Both the position numbers and the translations under genes were made by a program. Under the pieces are notes generated by a model, which was not told where the DNA came from, did no database searches, and saw nothing but the letters and a program-made list of their open reading frames with translations. From positions 13,395 to 77,394 of the forward strand of contig NZ_JHWH01000010.1 in assembly GCF_000622145.1 (NCBI RefSeq): a stretch of DNA of 64,000 bases. Direction: 5' to 3'. Below are positions 56,558 through 64,000 of this stretch, in pieces; position 1 is the first letter of the stretch; each line of letters opens with the position of its first letter. The DNA is from Paracoccus yeei ATCC BAA-599 (lineage in GTDB: Bacteria > Pseudomonadota > Alphaproteobacteria > Rhodobacterales > Rhodobacteraceae).

Positions 56558-58318
56558 TCAGCCCCGCAGCGCGGCGGTGGCCTGCTGGTCCACGGTCAGC
56601 GTCGCGGGGTCGATGACCACGCCGTAAAGCGCCTTCGCCGCATCGATGCTGATGTATTCGTCGAGCACGTCTTCCAGCACGTCCTCGACCTTGCGCTTGT
56701 GCGGGTTGCCCCAGCCGCCGCCGCCGGTGCTTTCGAACATGAAGGTCTCGTTCGGGCCGAACTTGTGGGACGCAAGCAAGGGGTTGTGCCAGGTGCCGTC
56801 GGCGCCGGTGCCGCCGATCACCCGCAGGCTGCCGTCGGCGCCGATATGGCTGGACCGCTGCACCGCGCTTTCCAGGCCTCCCGCCGCGCCGGGGCTGCCC
56901 GACAGCGTTCGCGAGGTCTCCATCCCCAACTCGCCGCCGCCGAAGAAGCGCACCTTGAAGACCGAGCCCAAGCCGCCGCGATACTGCCCCGCGCCGGCGG
57001 AGTCCTGGCGCAGTTCGAAGGCTTCATAGGCGATGGGAAAGAACAGCTCGGCGGTTTCGGCCGCCATGTTCATGCAGTTGCCCAGGGGGTCCATGGTCAC
57101 GTTCATGCCGTCGGAATAGGGCGTGCCGCCCCAGCCGCCGGCCGGCAGGTCGGAAAACACGTCCGCCCGGCCCTGGTCGTCGACGCAGCTGGCGACGAAC
57201 CAGTTCGCATCGGCGCAGGTCGAGCCCGTCACCCGTTCGGGGATCGCCTTGGCCAGCGCCTGCCAGATCGCGCTGGTGATCTTCGATGCCGTCAGCGTGG
57301 TGCAGCCGATGGTCGGCGCGGGCCATGTCGCGTTCAGCCAGCAGCCTTCGGGCAGGACCACCTCGATGGGGTTGAACAGGCCCTGGTTCTGCGGCGCATC
57401 CGGCGCCAGGAAGAATTGCAGCGAATAGAGCGCCGCCGACATGGTATTGGCCTTGGGCGAGTTGATCGCGCCCTGGCACATCGGGTCGGTGCCGGTGAAA
57501 TCGACCTTGATCGCGTCGTCCAGGATTTCCAGCTTGACCCGGACCTTGACCCGGTTCTGGCTGATGCCGTCGGTGTCGGCGTAATCCTCGGCCTCGTAGA
57601 TGCCGTTCGGGATGGTGCGGATGCTCTCGCGCACCATCTTTTCGGTATAGGCCTGGATCTTCTTCATCGCCGCGCGGACGGTATCGACGCCGTAGCGGTC
57701 GCAGGCGCGCTGCATTTCCTGCTCGGCCGCCAGCAGGGCGCCCAGATGGGCCTGCACGTCGCCCTTGATGAAATGCGGCGTGCGCGAGTTGTTCAGGATG
57801 ATCGCCAGCAGGTCCTCGTTCAGCTTGCCGCCGGAATAGATCTTCAGCGGTGGCAGCCGCAGCCCCTCGGCGGCGATATGGGTGGAAAACGCCTGCCCGC
57901 CGGCACCGCCGCCGCCCAGGTCCATCCAGTGGCCGCGGCTGACGCCATAGCCGATCAGCGCGCCCTTGTAGAAGATCGGCTTGGTGAAGGTGATGTCGTT
58001 GATATGCGTGCCGCCCCGATAGGGGTCGTTCAGCACCAGCACGTCGCCTTCGTGCACGTTCTGCGGCCCGACACCCTTGACTGCCTCCTCGGCCGAGAAC
58101 TTCATCGCGGCCAGGTGCACCGGGCAGTTCGCCGCCTGGCTGAGCAGTTGTAGGTCAGCGTCATAGATCGCGTTCGAAAAGTCCAGCATGTCCGCCAGGA
58201 TCGGCGAAAAGGACGACCGTTGCAGCACCGTGGCCATCCGGTCCGAGGCGAATTCGAAGATGCTGCGCATGACCTCGAAGGTGATCGGGTCGATGTCGAT
58301 ATCGCTGTGTTGGCTCAT
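56558..58318 (-). CDS. hyuB: Hydantoinase B/oxoprolinase family protein (N-methylhydantoinase beta-type)
   Basis: A 586-residue hydantoinase B family protein: DPITFEVMRSIFEFASDRMATVLQRSSFSPILADM-type start, HEGDVLVLNDPYRGGTHINDITF, YGVSRGHWMDLGG, and GGWGGTPYSDG. With HyuA it forms an ATP-dependent cyclic-amide hydrolase (hydantoin, N-methylhydantoin or 5-oxoproline) or a related acetone/acetophenone carboxylase-type complex. It lies 14 bp after hyuA. ATG 58318 opens the conserved N-terminus. Confidence 0.9.
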   Translation of the reverse strand: MSQHSDIDIDPITFEVMRSIFEFASDRMATVLQRSSFSPILADMLDFSNAIYDADLQLLSQAANCPVHLAAMKFSAEEAVKGVGPQNVHEGDVLVLNDPYRGGTHINDITFTKPIFYKGALIGYGVSRGHWMDLGGGGAGGQAFSTHIAAEGLRLPPLKIYSGGKLNEDLLAIILNNSRTPHFIKGDVQAHLGALLAAEQEMQRACDRYGVDTVRAAMKKIQAYTEKMVRESIRTIPNGIYEAEDYADTDGISQNRVKVRVKLEILDDAIKVDFTGTDPMCQGAINSPKANTMSAALYSLQFFLAPDAPQNQGLFNPIEVVLPEGCWLNATWPAPTIGCTTLTASKITSAIWQALAKAIPERVTGSTCADANWFVASCVDDQGRADVFSDLPAGGWGGTPYSDGMNVTMDPLGNCMNMAAETAELFFPIAYEAFELRQDSAGAGQYRGGLGSVFKVRFFGGGELGMETSRTLSGSPGAAGGLESAVQRSSHIGADGSLRVIGGTGADGTWHNPLLASHKFGPNETFMFESTGGGGWGNPHKRKVEDVLEDVLDEYISIDAAKALYGVVIDPATLTVDQQATAALRG

Positions 58319-58332
58319 GTCTTTCCCCTCCC

Positions 58333-60363
58333 TCAGATTTCGATGTCGATGATCAGCGCGCCCATCGCGTTGACATGGGCCTGCGTCCTCGGTGGCAGCA
58401 CGGTGCAGGCGTGGTCGTATTCGATGATCGCCGGACCGGTGATGCGGTGATGCGTGGTCAGCGCCTCGCCTTCGTAGACGTCGCAGGGCGTCCATTCGCC
58501 GTCGAAATAGACCTCGCGCCGGCCCTTCAGCGCGGCCCGGTCGTCTTCGGAATAATGCAGCTCGACCGGCGGCGGATCGTCCATGCGGCCGATGGCGGTC
58601 ACGCTGAACGAGACGAAGGCCGGCGCGAAGTCGTCCGAGCTGACGCCGAATTCCTGGCGGTGGACATTGTGGAATTCATCCTCGATGCCGGGCAGATCGG
58701 CGGCGGTCAGGACGCCCCTGGGCAGCGGCGTGTCGACCTCGTAGGACTGGCCGACATAGCGCATCTGGGCGCTGCGGATGATCTCGATCCCCTCGGCATC
58801 GGCAAATCCCTGCTGGACCAGTTCCTTGCGGGCGCGGGATTCCAGGTCGTCCAGGATCGCGTTCACGCGGTCCAGATCGGCCTCCCTGACCGGGGCGTAA
58901 TAGAACTGCTCGATGTCCTGGCGCAGGTCCATGACCGTCGCGCCGAAGGCCGAGGCGACGCCGGCATGCGGCGGCACGATGACCCTGGGGATGTTCATCG
59001 AGCGGGCGACGAAACAGGCCGCCAGCGCGCCGGCGCCGCCGAAGCTCGCGTAAACGAAATCGCGCGGGTCGCGGCCGCGGGCGACCAGCACCTTCTTGAC
59101 CGCCTGCGCCATGTATTCGCAGCCGATGCGGATCATGCCCTCGGCGGTCGCCAGCATCGGCAGGCCGATCTCGGCGGCCAGCCGCTCCATCGCCGCGCGG
59201 GCGGCCTCGACGTCCAGGTCGATCTTGCCGTTCAGCGTCGGGTCCAGCCGGCCCAGCAGCAGGTTGGCGTCGGTGATGGTGGGCTGGGTGCCGCCGCGGC
59301 CATAGCAGACCGGGCCGGGGTCCGAGCCCGCGCTTTTCGGTCCGACGCGCAGCGAGCCACCGGCATCGACCCACCCGATGGACCCGCCGCCGGAACCGAC
59401 GCTGTGGATGTCCAGCATCGGCACGACGATCGGCACCTCCCATTCCAGCTGGTGGTCGCGGGTAATCAGGCCCTTGCCATGCTCGACGATCGAGACGTCG
59501 AAGCTGGTGCCGCCGACATCGGTGTGCAGGATGCGGTCGAAGCCGCTCTGCTCGGTCAGGTAGCCGGCATAGGCGACGCCGCCGGCGGGGCCGGATTCCA
59601 GCATGTCCTCGGGGTGCTGGCGCGCCGCTTCGGCCGACATGACGCCGCCGCTGCTTTTCAGGATCAACAGCTTGCCGGTGAACCCGTTGGCCGCGAGCCG
59701 CTTTTCCAGGTCGTCCATGTACTTGACCATGACCGGCATGCAGGCGGCGCGGACGGCGGTGGTGACGAACCGCCCATGTTCGCGAAAGATCGGCCGCGTT
59801 TCCGAGGACAGCACGATATGCACGTCCGGGCAGGTCTCGCGCAGGATGTCGCGCATCTGCTCCTCGTGCCGGCCGCTGGCATAGGAGTTGATGAAGCCGA
59901 TGGCGACCGACTGGATGCCGGCGGCCTTGATGCGCTCAGCCACCGCGCGGGCAGCCTCCACATCCAGCGGGCGCTCGGTCTGGCCGTGGACATTGGTGCG
60001 TTCCGGCACGGTGAAGCGGTAGCGGCGCTTGATGATCGGCTTGGGCTTGGTCTGATAGGGGTCATAGAGATGCTGGCGGTGCTGGCGCCCGATCTCGATG
60101 GTGTCGCGGAAACCCTCGGTGGTGATCAGCGCGGCATCCGGGTAGCTGCGTTCGATCAGCGCATTCGTCGCCGTCGTCGTGCCGTGCATCAGATAGGAAA
60201 TGTCCGAGATGGCAATGCCGGCCTTTTCGATCGATTCCAGAACGGCGATTGAGCGGTCCTGCCTTGTCGTCAGGACTTTCGCGGTGACCTGCCTGCCGGT
60301 TTTCTCCTCCCAGGCAAACAGGTCCGTAAACGTCCCGCCGACGTCGATTCCGACCCTCCACAT
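58333..60363 (-). CDS. hyuA: Hydantoinase A/oxoprolinase family protein (N-methylhydantoinase alpha-type)
   Basis: A 676-residue hydantoinase A family protein beginning with the ASKHA-type nucleotide motif VGIDVGGTFTDLFAW. It also has MHGTTTATNALIER, LKSSGGVMSAEAARQHPEDMLESGPAGG, HTDVGGTSFDVS and GSGGGSIGWVD. It supplies the ATP-binding half of a HyuAB complex that opens a cyclic amide or activates a carbonyl compound. ATG 60363 is chosen as it directly precedes the motif. The N-carbamoyl amidohydrolase that often completes hydantoin breakdown is present only as a pseudogene at 48.6 kb. Confidence 0.9.
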   Translation of the reverse strand: MWRVGIDVGGTFTDLFAWEEKTGRQVTAKVLTTRQDRSIAVLESIEKAGIAISDISYLMHGTTTATNALIERSYPDAALITTEGFRDTIEIGRQHRQHLYDPYQTKPKPIIKRRYRFTVPERTNVHGQTERPLDVEAARAVAERIKAAGIQSVAIGFINSYASGRHEEQMRDILRETCPDVHIVLSSETRPIFREHGRFVTTAVRAACMPVMVKYMDDLEKRLAANGFTGKLLILKSSGGVMSAEAARQHPEDMLESGPAGGVAYAGYLTEQSGFDRILHTDVGGTSFDVSIVEHGKGLITRDHQLEWEVPIVVPMLDIHSVGSGGGSIGWVDAGGSLRVGPKSAGSDPGPVCYGRGGTQPTITDANLLLGRLDPTLNGKIDLDVEAARAAMERLAAEIGLPMLATAEGMIRIGCEYMAQAVKKVLVARGRDPRDFVYASFGGAGALAACFVARSMNIPRVIVPPHAGVASAFGATVMDLRQDIEQFYYAPVREADLDRVNAILDDLESRARKELVQQGFADAEGIEIIRSAQMRYVGQSYEVDTPLPRGVLTAADLPGIEDEFHNVHRQEFGVSSDDFAPAFVSFSVTAIGRMDDPPPVELHYSEDDRAALKGRREVYFDGEWTPCDVYEGEALTTHHRITGPAIIEYDHACTVLPPRTQAHVNAMGALIIDIEI

Positions 60364-60530
60364 GGCGTCCTCCCTTGCGTGCTGTTGTAGGCTCGCCCGA
60401 GGATGTCCTTGTCGGAGACTTTTCGGCAATCATGCGAAAACAGGAATCGCGACGACCTGTTCATGCTTTCGCAGGATGCCGATCAGCGTCCGGAAGTCCT
60501 GTATGGGTCGTCCCTTGTGACCGCCATTGT

Positions 60531-61436
60531 TCAGGCCTTCGCTTCAAGGGCCCTGCCAGGCCGGACGAGCAAAGCTGCGCAGCCGCCGATGGCGATCAGC
60601 ATCATGCCAAGCACGGTCCACAGGTCGGGCACGTCCCCGAAAAAGACGAACCCCCACAGGATCGCGAAGATCATGTAGCAGTATTCCAGCGTTGCGATGA
60701 CCGCCGTCTGCGGCGACTGGTAGGCCATCGCCACGCCGATGGCGACGCCCACCATCAACAGCGCCAGCACCCCGATCACGCACCAGTCCTGCAGCGCCAT
60801 GGGGCGCCAGCCGGCCAGAAGGAATGGAAAGTCCATGCCGGCCGGCGACAACCCCGCCCGGATCGCAAGAAGCGCCAGCCCGCCAAGGCCGAGAAACGCG
60901 ACGTTCAGCCAGAACCCCATGACGACCGGGGTCATCGCCAGGCATCGGGCATTCGTGACGACGGCCGAGCAGGCATAGAAGAAGGCTGCCGCGACGGGCA
61001 GGATGACGACCGGGGTGAACGCCAGGCCGAACGGTCGCACGATCAGCAGCAGGCCGGCAAAGCCCAGCAGGATGGCAACCCCTTGAGACAGGGAAATCCT
61101 CTGTCCCAGAAACAGGGCCGACAGCGCGACGATGAAGAACGGCGCGGTATAGAATGCCGCCCCGGCCACCGACATGTCGATGAAGGCCAGCGCCGGATAC
61201 ATCGTAAGATACATCAGGATCAGCGCAAGGCTGCGGACGGCGACCCAGCCCGCGCCCGCCACCCGCACGCGCCCGCGGGCCAGCACCCACAGGATCGGCA
61301 GGACGACAAGCGACCTCAGTACCCATATCTGCCAAAGCGAGATGCCCGCGCTCCATTGCTTGATGATCGCATCGGTCAGTGCCATGGCGAAGACGGCCGG
61401 AACGATGGCGAGGGCCCCTTGCGGCAGGCGGTTCAT
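60531..61436 (-). CDS. EamA/DMT-superfamily transporter
   Basis: A 301-residue protein with about ten membrane helices in two EamA repeats (ALTDAIIKQWSAGISLWQIWVLRS and the second repeat starting near GLAFTPVVILPVAAAFFYA). Typical EamA features are AFIDMSVAGAAFYTAPFF and ATLEYCYMIFAILWGFVFFGDVPD. It is probably a metabolite exporter or importer of the drug/metabolite superfamily. The ATG at 61436 has an AAGGAAG ribosome site; a start at 61457 is also in frame but lacks one. Same direction as the surrounding catabolic genes. Confidence 0.88.
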   Translation of the reverse strand: MNRLPQGALAIVPAVFAMALTDAIIKQWSAGISLWQIWVLRSLVVLPILWVLARGRVRVAGAGWVAVRSLALILMYLTMYPALAFIDMSVAGAAFYTAPFFIVALSALFLGQRISLSQGVAILLGFAGLLLIVRPFGLAFTPVVILPVAAAFFYACSAVVTNARCLAMTPVVMGFWLNVAFLGLGGLALLAIRAGLSPAGMDFPFLLAGWRPMALQDWCVIGVLALLMVGVAIGVAMAYQSPQTAVIATLEYCYMIFAILWGFVFFGDVPDLWTVLGMMLIAIGGCAALLVRPGRALEAKA

Positions 61437-61528
61437 TGCAGCTTCCTTGTTGGACATGTGCTTGCGTCAGGGGTGTCCAGGCCGCCTGCGCAAGCGACCA
61501 GGACCTTGTCATGGATCCAGACCGGCGC

Positions 61529-62632
61529 CTATCCGAACGACAGGACGGGCGCGCCGAAATGGGAAAGGTCGGGCGTCACGCCCAGGCCCGGGCCGGAGGG
61601 AATCCGGATCTGCCCGCCTTCGACACGCGGGCCGCATTCCGCATCATAATGGTGCGCGATATAGGGCTTGGCAATCCACGCCCCCTCGAACAGCTTCGGT
61701 GCGACGGTCGCGCCGACATGCACGCAGGCCGCCGCGATGATGTCGCCGCCCCAGTTGTCATCGACCGTGTGGGGCAGGTTCCGCGCCTCGCACAGGTCGC
61801 GCACCGTCAGCATGGCCGAGATGCCGCCGATCCGGGTGATCTTCATGCCGAAGCCGTCGGCAAGCCGCTCGCCGATCGCGCGGGCGACGGTGCTCACGTC
61901 CTCGGTCACCTCGTCCAGATACAGCGGATGGCACAGATGGGACCGGATGTTGGCGATCTCGTCCAGCGTGGCGCAGGGCTGTTCAAGGATCAGCGGAATG
62001 TCCCGGCAGCGCTGCGACAGCAGGATCGTGTCGCGCCCGGTCATGCCGCGATTGCCGTCGGCGGCCAGGCGGGTTCCCGGCTGCAGCACCTCGCCCACGC
62101 GCCGCAGGGTCTCGATGTCCTCTTCGACCTCTCGGCCCCCGATCTTGATCTGCAGGCGGCGATAGCCCTCGCGCTGGCGCTCTGCCGCGATGCGGGCCTG
62201 CTCGTCGGGCGATGCTACGGCGACGGCGTAATAGCTGGAAACGCTGTCGGCTGCGGCGCCGCCCAGCAGATCGCATAGCCTGCGGTCATAACGCTTGCCG
62301 GCCAGATCCCAGGCCGCGATGTCGATGGCGGCCTTGGCATAGCGATGGCCGTCCAGGGCGGCGTTCATCGCACGATTGAGCTGCACGACCAGCGTCGGGT
62401 CCTGGCCGATCAGCTTGGGCGCCATTTCCGCGATCGCGGCTTTCGCACCCAGCACATGCTGCGGCTGGTAGACCGGGCCGAGGGGGCAGACCTCTCCGTA
62501 GCCGACCAGGCCCGTATCCGTGACCAGTTCGACGATGACGCTTGTCAGCCGCGTCATGGGACCAGAGGACATGCGGTAGGTGCCGACGACCGGCAGGTCG
62601 GCGTCATAGACATGGATTGCGACGAGCTTCAT
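61529..62632 (-). CDS. Enolase-superfamily enzyme of the hydroxyproline-betaine epimerase type
   Basis: A 367-residue mandelate-racemase/muconate-lactonizing-type enzyme. Catalytic lysines are visible in RLQIKIGG and [11 protein letters not shown], on opposite faces as in epimerases and racemases. Metal ligands lie in LAADGNRG (Asp), LILEQP (Glu) and LYLDEV (Asp). HDDNWGG-like [11 protein letters not shown] follows. The overall pattern, including [14 protein letters not shown] and [14 protein letters not shown], resembles 4-hydroxyproline betaine 2-epimerase (HpbD) and cis-hydroxyproline dehydratases. An AAGGAA site precedes ATG 62632. It follows dddP by 50 bp. Confidence 0.78.
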   Translation of the reverse strand: MKLVAIHVYDADLPVVGTYRMSSGPMTRLTSVIVELVTDTGLVGYGEVCPLGPVYQPQHVLGAKAAIAEMAPKLIGQDPTLVVQLNRAMNAALDGHRYAKAAIDIAAWDLAGKRYDRRLCDLLGGAAADSVSSYYAVAVASPDEQARIAAERQREGYRRLQIKIGGREVEEDIETLRRVGEVLQPGTRLAADGNRGMTGRDTILLSQRCRDIPLILEQPCATLDEIANIRSHLCHPLYLDEVTEDVSTVARAIGERLADGFGMKITRIGGISAMLTVRDLCEARNLPHTVDDNWGGDIIAAACVHVGATVAPKLFEGAWIAKPYIAHHYDAECGPRVEGGQIRIPSGPGLGVTPDLSHFGAPVLSFG

Positions 62633-62682
62633 CGACTGTTCCTTGCGATGCCGTTCAGGGTGCGAAGATGCCTGTGCGCCGC

Positions 62683-64000
62683 CTAGCTCAGGCGTTCGTC
62701 GAACGGATAGCGGGTCAGGTTCTCGTGGCCTGTTTCGGTGATCAGCACCTGGTCCTCGAGCTTGATCGAGAAGTCCCCTCCCTCGGGTGAGATCAGTGCC
62801 TCGACACAGAGCACCATGCCGGCCTCCAGCGGATAGTCGAATGCCCCTTCGACATACTGGTCGGGATAGGCCACCATCGGCCATTCGTCGCACAGGCCGA
62901 CCCCGTGCATCATCAGCCCGTATTTCTGCTTCTGGCAGTTGTCGGGCAGCTTGTGGCCATTCATGACCACATCCCGGATCGCGACGCCGGGGCGCAGCAG
63001 GGACATGTTGTGGTCGATATGGGCGCGCGCCAGTTTCATGGCGTCGATCATGTCGGGACGGGGCGCCCGATCGCCGATCCACCAGGTGCGGCTGATATCG
63101 ACGCACATGCCGTATGACCCGATAAGGTCCGTGTCGAAGGCCACGATCTCGTTTGGCTGGACGATGCGGGGGCCGCATTCCTGGAACCACGGGTTCGTGC
63201 GCACGCCCGAGGTCAGCAGGCGCGTCTCGATCCATTCCCCGCCGCGCCGGATGTTGCCGGCATGCAGGCAGGCCCAGATGTCATCCTCGGACATGTTGCC
63301 CTGGGGTACGCCGGCACGGGCGGCCTCCTCCATCTCGGCCACGGCGGCCTCGCAGGCGTGGACGGCGCAGCGGATCGCCAGGATCTCATCGGGGCTTTTT
63401 ATGGCGCGGGCCTTTTCGGTCAGTTCCTCGCCGTCGACAACCTCGAAGCCCTGTGCCTCAAGGGCGCGCAGCCCGTGCAGCATGACCTTGTCCACGGCCA
63501 GGCGCCGGTTGTCGCCACCGTGTTCGCGCACAAGCGCGCGCACCTCGGCGGCAAAGCGGTCGGCCGCCGGGCCGATCTTGTCGCCGCGGTCGAAATAGAA
63601 CAGGTCCGCCCCCGACCGCTGTTCGCGCACAAGCGGGTTGAAGGCCGAGAGGAAGGGCGAGCTTTTATAGTCCCAGATGACCATGTAGCCATCGGCGCAG
63701 ACCAGCACGGCGCGGAACAGGTTGTGCGTGTTCCAAAGCTGCATGTTGGTCGAGTCGGTCGCATAGCGGATGTTCAGCGGATCGAACATCAGGACCGCGC
63801 CATAGTCGCGATCCACCACATGCCGGGTCAGCCGTTCCCAGCGATACTGGCGCATCCGTTCAAGGTTCGGGGCGGTCAGGCCCGCGCGGTCCCATTCCTC
63901 GAAGGCCAGGCGCGTGGGCCCGATTTCGATGCGGTCGGCGTTGTTCGGCGAACCGTCCGCCAGGGTGTCGCCGCGCTTAAGATCGATCTTGCCGGGGTCG
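62683..64000 (-). CDS. dddP: DddP-type DMSP lyase (M24 family), 5' end beyond the window
   Basis: The frame is open to the right window edge; about 439 codons are visible, beginning [16 protein letters not shown] and [10 protein letters not shown]. Residues such as [32 protein letters not shown] and [12 protein letters not shown] match the M24 metallopeptidase-fold DMSP lyase DddP of roseobacters. The metal ligands are all there: two Asp in FDTDLIG and CVDISRTWW, His in [13 protein letters not shown], and Glu in VLCVEALIS and IKLEDQVL. DddP cleaves dimethylsulfoniopropionate to dimethyl sulfide and acrylate. A related M24 enzyme with another onium substrate cannot be excluded. Confidence 0.78.
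   Translation of the reverse strand, partial: DPGKIDLKRGDTLADGSPNNADRIEIGPTRLAFEEWDRAGLTAPNLERMRQYRWERLTRHVVDRDYGAVLMFDPLNIRYATDSTNMQLWNTHNLFRAVLVCADGYMVIWDYKSSPFLSAFNPLVREQRSGADLFYFDRGDKIGPAADRFAAEVRALVREHGGDNRRLAVDKVMLHGLRALEAQGFEVVDGEELTEKARAIKSPDEILAIRCAVHACEAAVAEMEEAARAGVPQGNMSEDDIWACLHAGNIRRGGEWIETRLLTSGVRTNPWFQECGPRIVQPNEIVAFDTDLIGSYGMCVDISRTWWIGDRAPRPDMIDAMKLARAHIDHNMSLLRPGVAIRDVVMNGHKLPDNCQKQKYGLMMHGVGLCDEWPMVAYPDQYVEGAFDYPLEAGMVLCVEALISPEGGDFSIKLEDQVLITETGHENLTRYPFDERLS

Overview
The window reads as a chromosomal stretch of a GC-rich alphaproteobacterium, most likely a Paracoccus-like member of the Rhodobacterales. Supporting signs are a NDUFS4-type complex I accessory gene, TRAP transporters, a DddP-type DMSP lyase, membrane glucose dehydrogenase and haem-copper oxidase genes of alphaproteobacterial style, and uniformly GC-rich codon use. 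These are family-level judgements from sequence reading; no database search was run.

Layout. 0-2.7 kb: the right end of an IS3-family element, a TerC-family membrane protein, a small exported tyrosine-phosphatase-like protein and a frameshifted exported-protein gene. 2.7-10.1 kb: PQQ glucose dehydrogenase (leftward) divergent from a cytochrome oxidase cluster (ctaG, a CopD-like gene, coxB, a subunit I/III fusion), with a palindrome-rich control region between them and a DUF2231 gene inserted on the other strand. 10.1-13.5 kb: katG and its regulator oxyR. 13.4-20.4 kb: a uronate/pectin-product operon (uxaC, TRAP dctPQM, kdgF, kduI, kduD) with a divergent FCD-type GntR regulator and a promoter/operator that can be read directly. 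20.4-28.2 kb: ada, an IclR regulator, an unusual AI-2E transporter fused to two cytosolic sensory-type domains, and a glutaryl-CoA dehydrogenase/CoA-transferase pair with its LysR regulator. 28.2-34.5 kb: an RND efflux operon (tetR, adaptor, pump, outer-membrane factor) with a TetR-type operator. 34.6-39.8 kb: a GntR regulator and then a four-gene operon of unrecognised function built around a MotA/ExbB-like protein and a MotB/OmpA-like protein. 39.9-48.2 kb: a DeoR-regulated pentose operon (RbsACB-type ABC transporter, araD, araB, then an SDR and a D-lyxose-isomerase-like gene). 48.2-52 kb: NDUFS4-like gene, then a region of decayed genes around an intact CAP/RTX secreted protein. 52-64 kb: a leftward catabolic block: dddP, an enolase-superfamily enzyme, an EamA transporter, hydantoinase/oxoprolinase subunits hyuA and hyuB, a PuuB-like amine oxidase, a PucR regulator and an aldehyde dehydrogenase.

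How the parts work together. Most of the window is carbon-source acquisition: import plus catabolism of unsaturated uronates, pentoses, glutaryl-CoA precursors and N- or S-containing osmolyte-like compounds, each with a local regulator. The decayed genes at 48.6-51.6 kb (N-carbamoyl amidohydrolase, betaine-type binding protein, GlxA/AraC-type regulator) look like lost companions of the hydantoinase and onium-compound block to their right. The most interesting unexplained unit is the 35.5-39.8 kb operon. Its MotAB/ZorAB-like pair, long helical tail, VWA-like exported protein and four-helix membrane protein suggest an ion-driven envelope-spanning machine that I cannot match to a described system.
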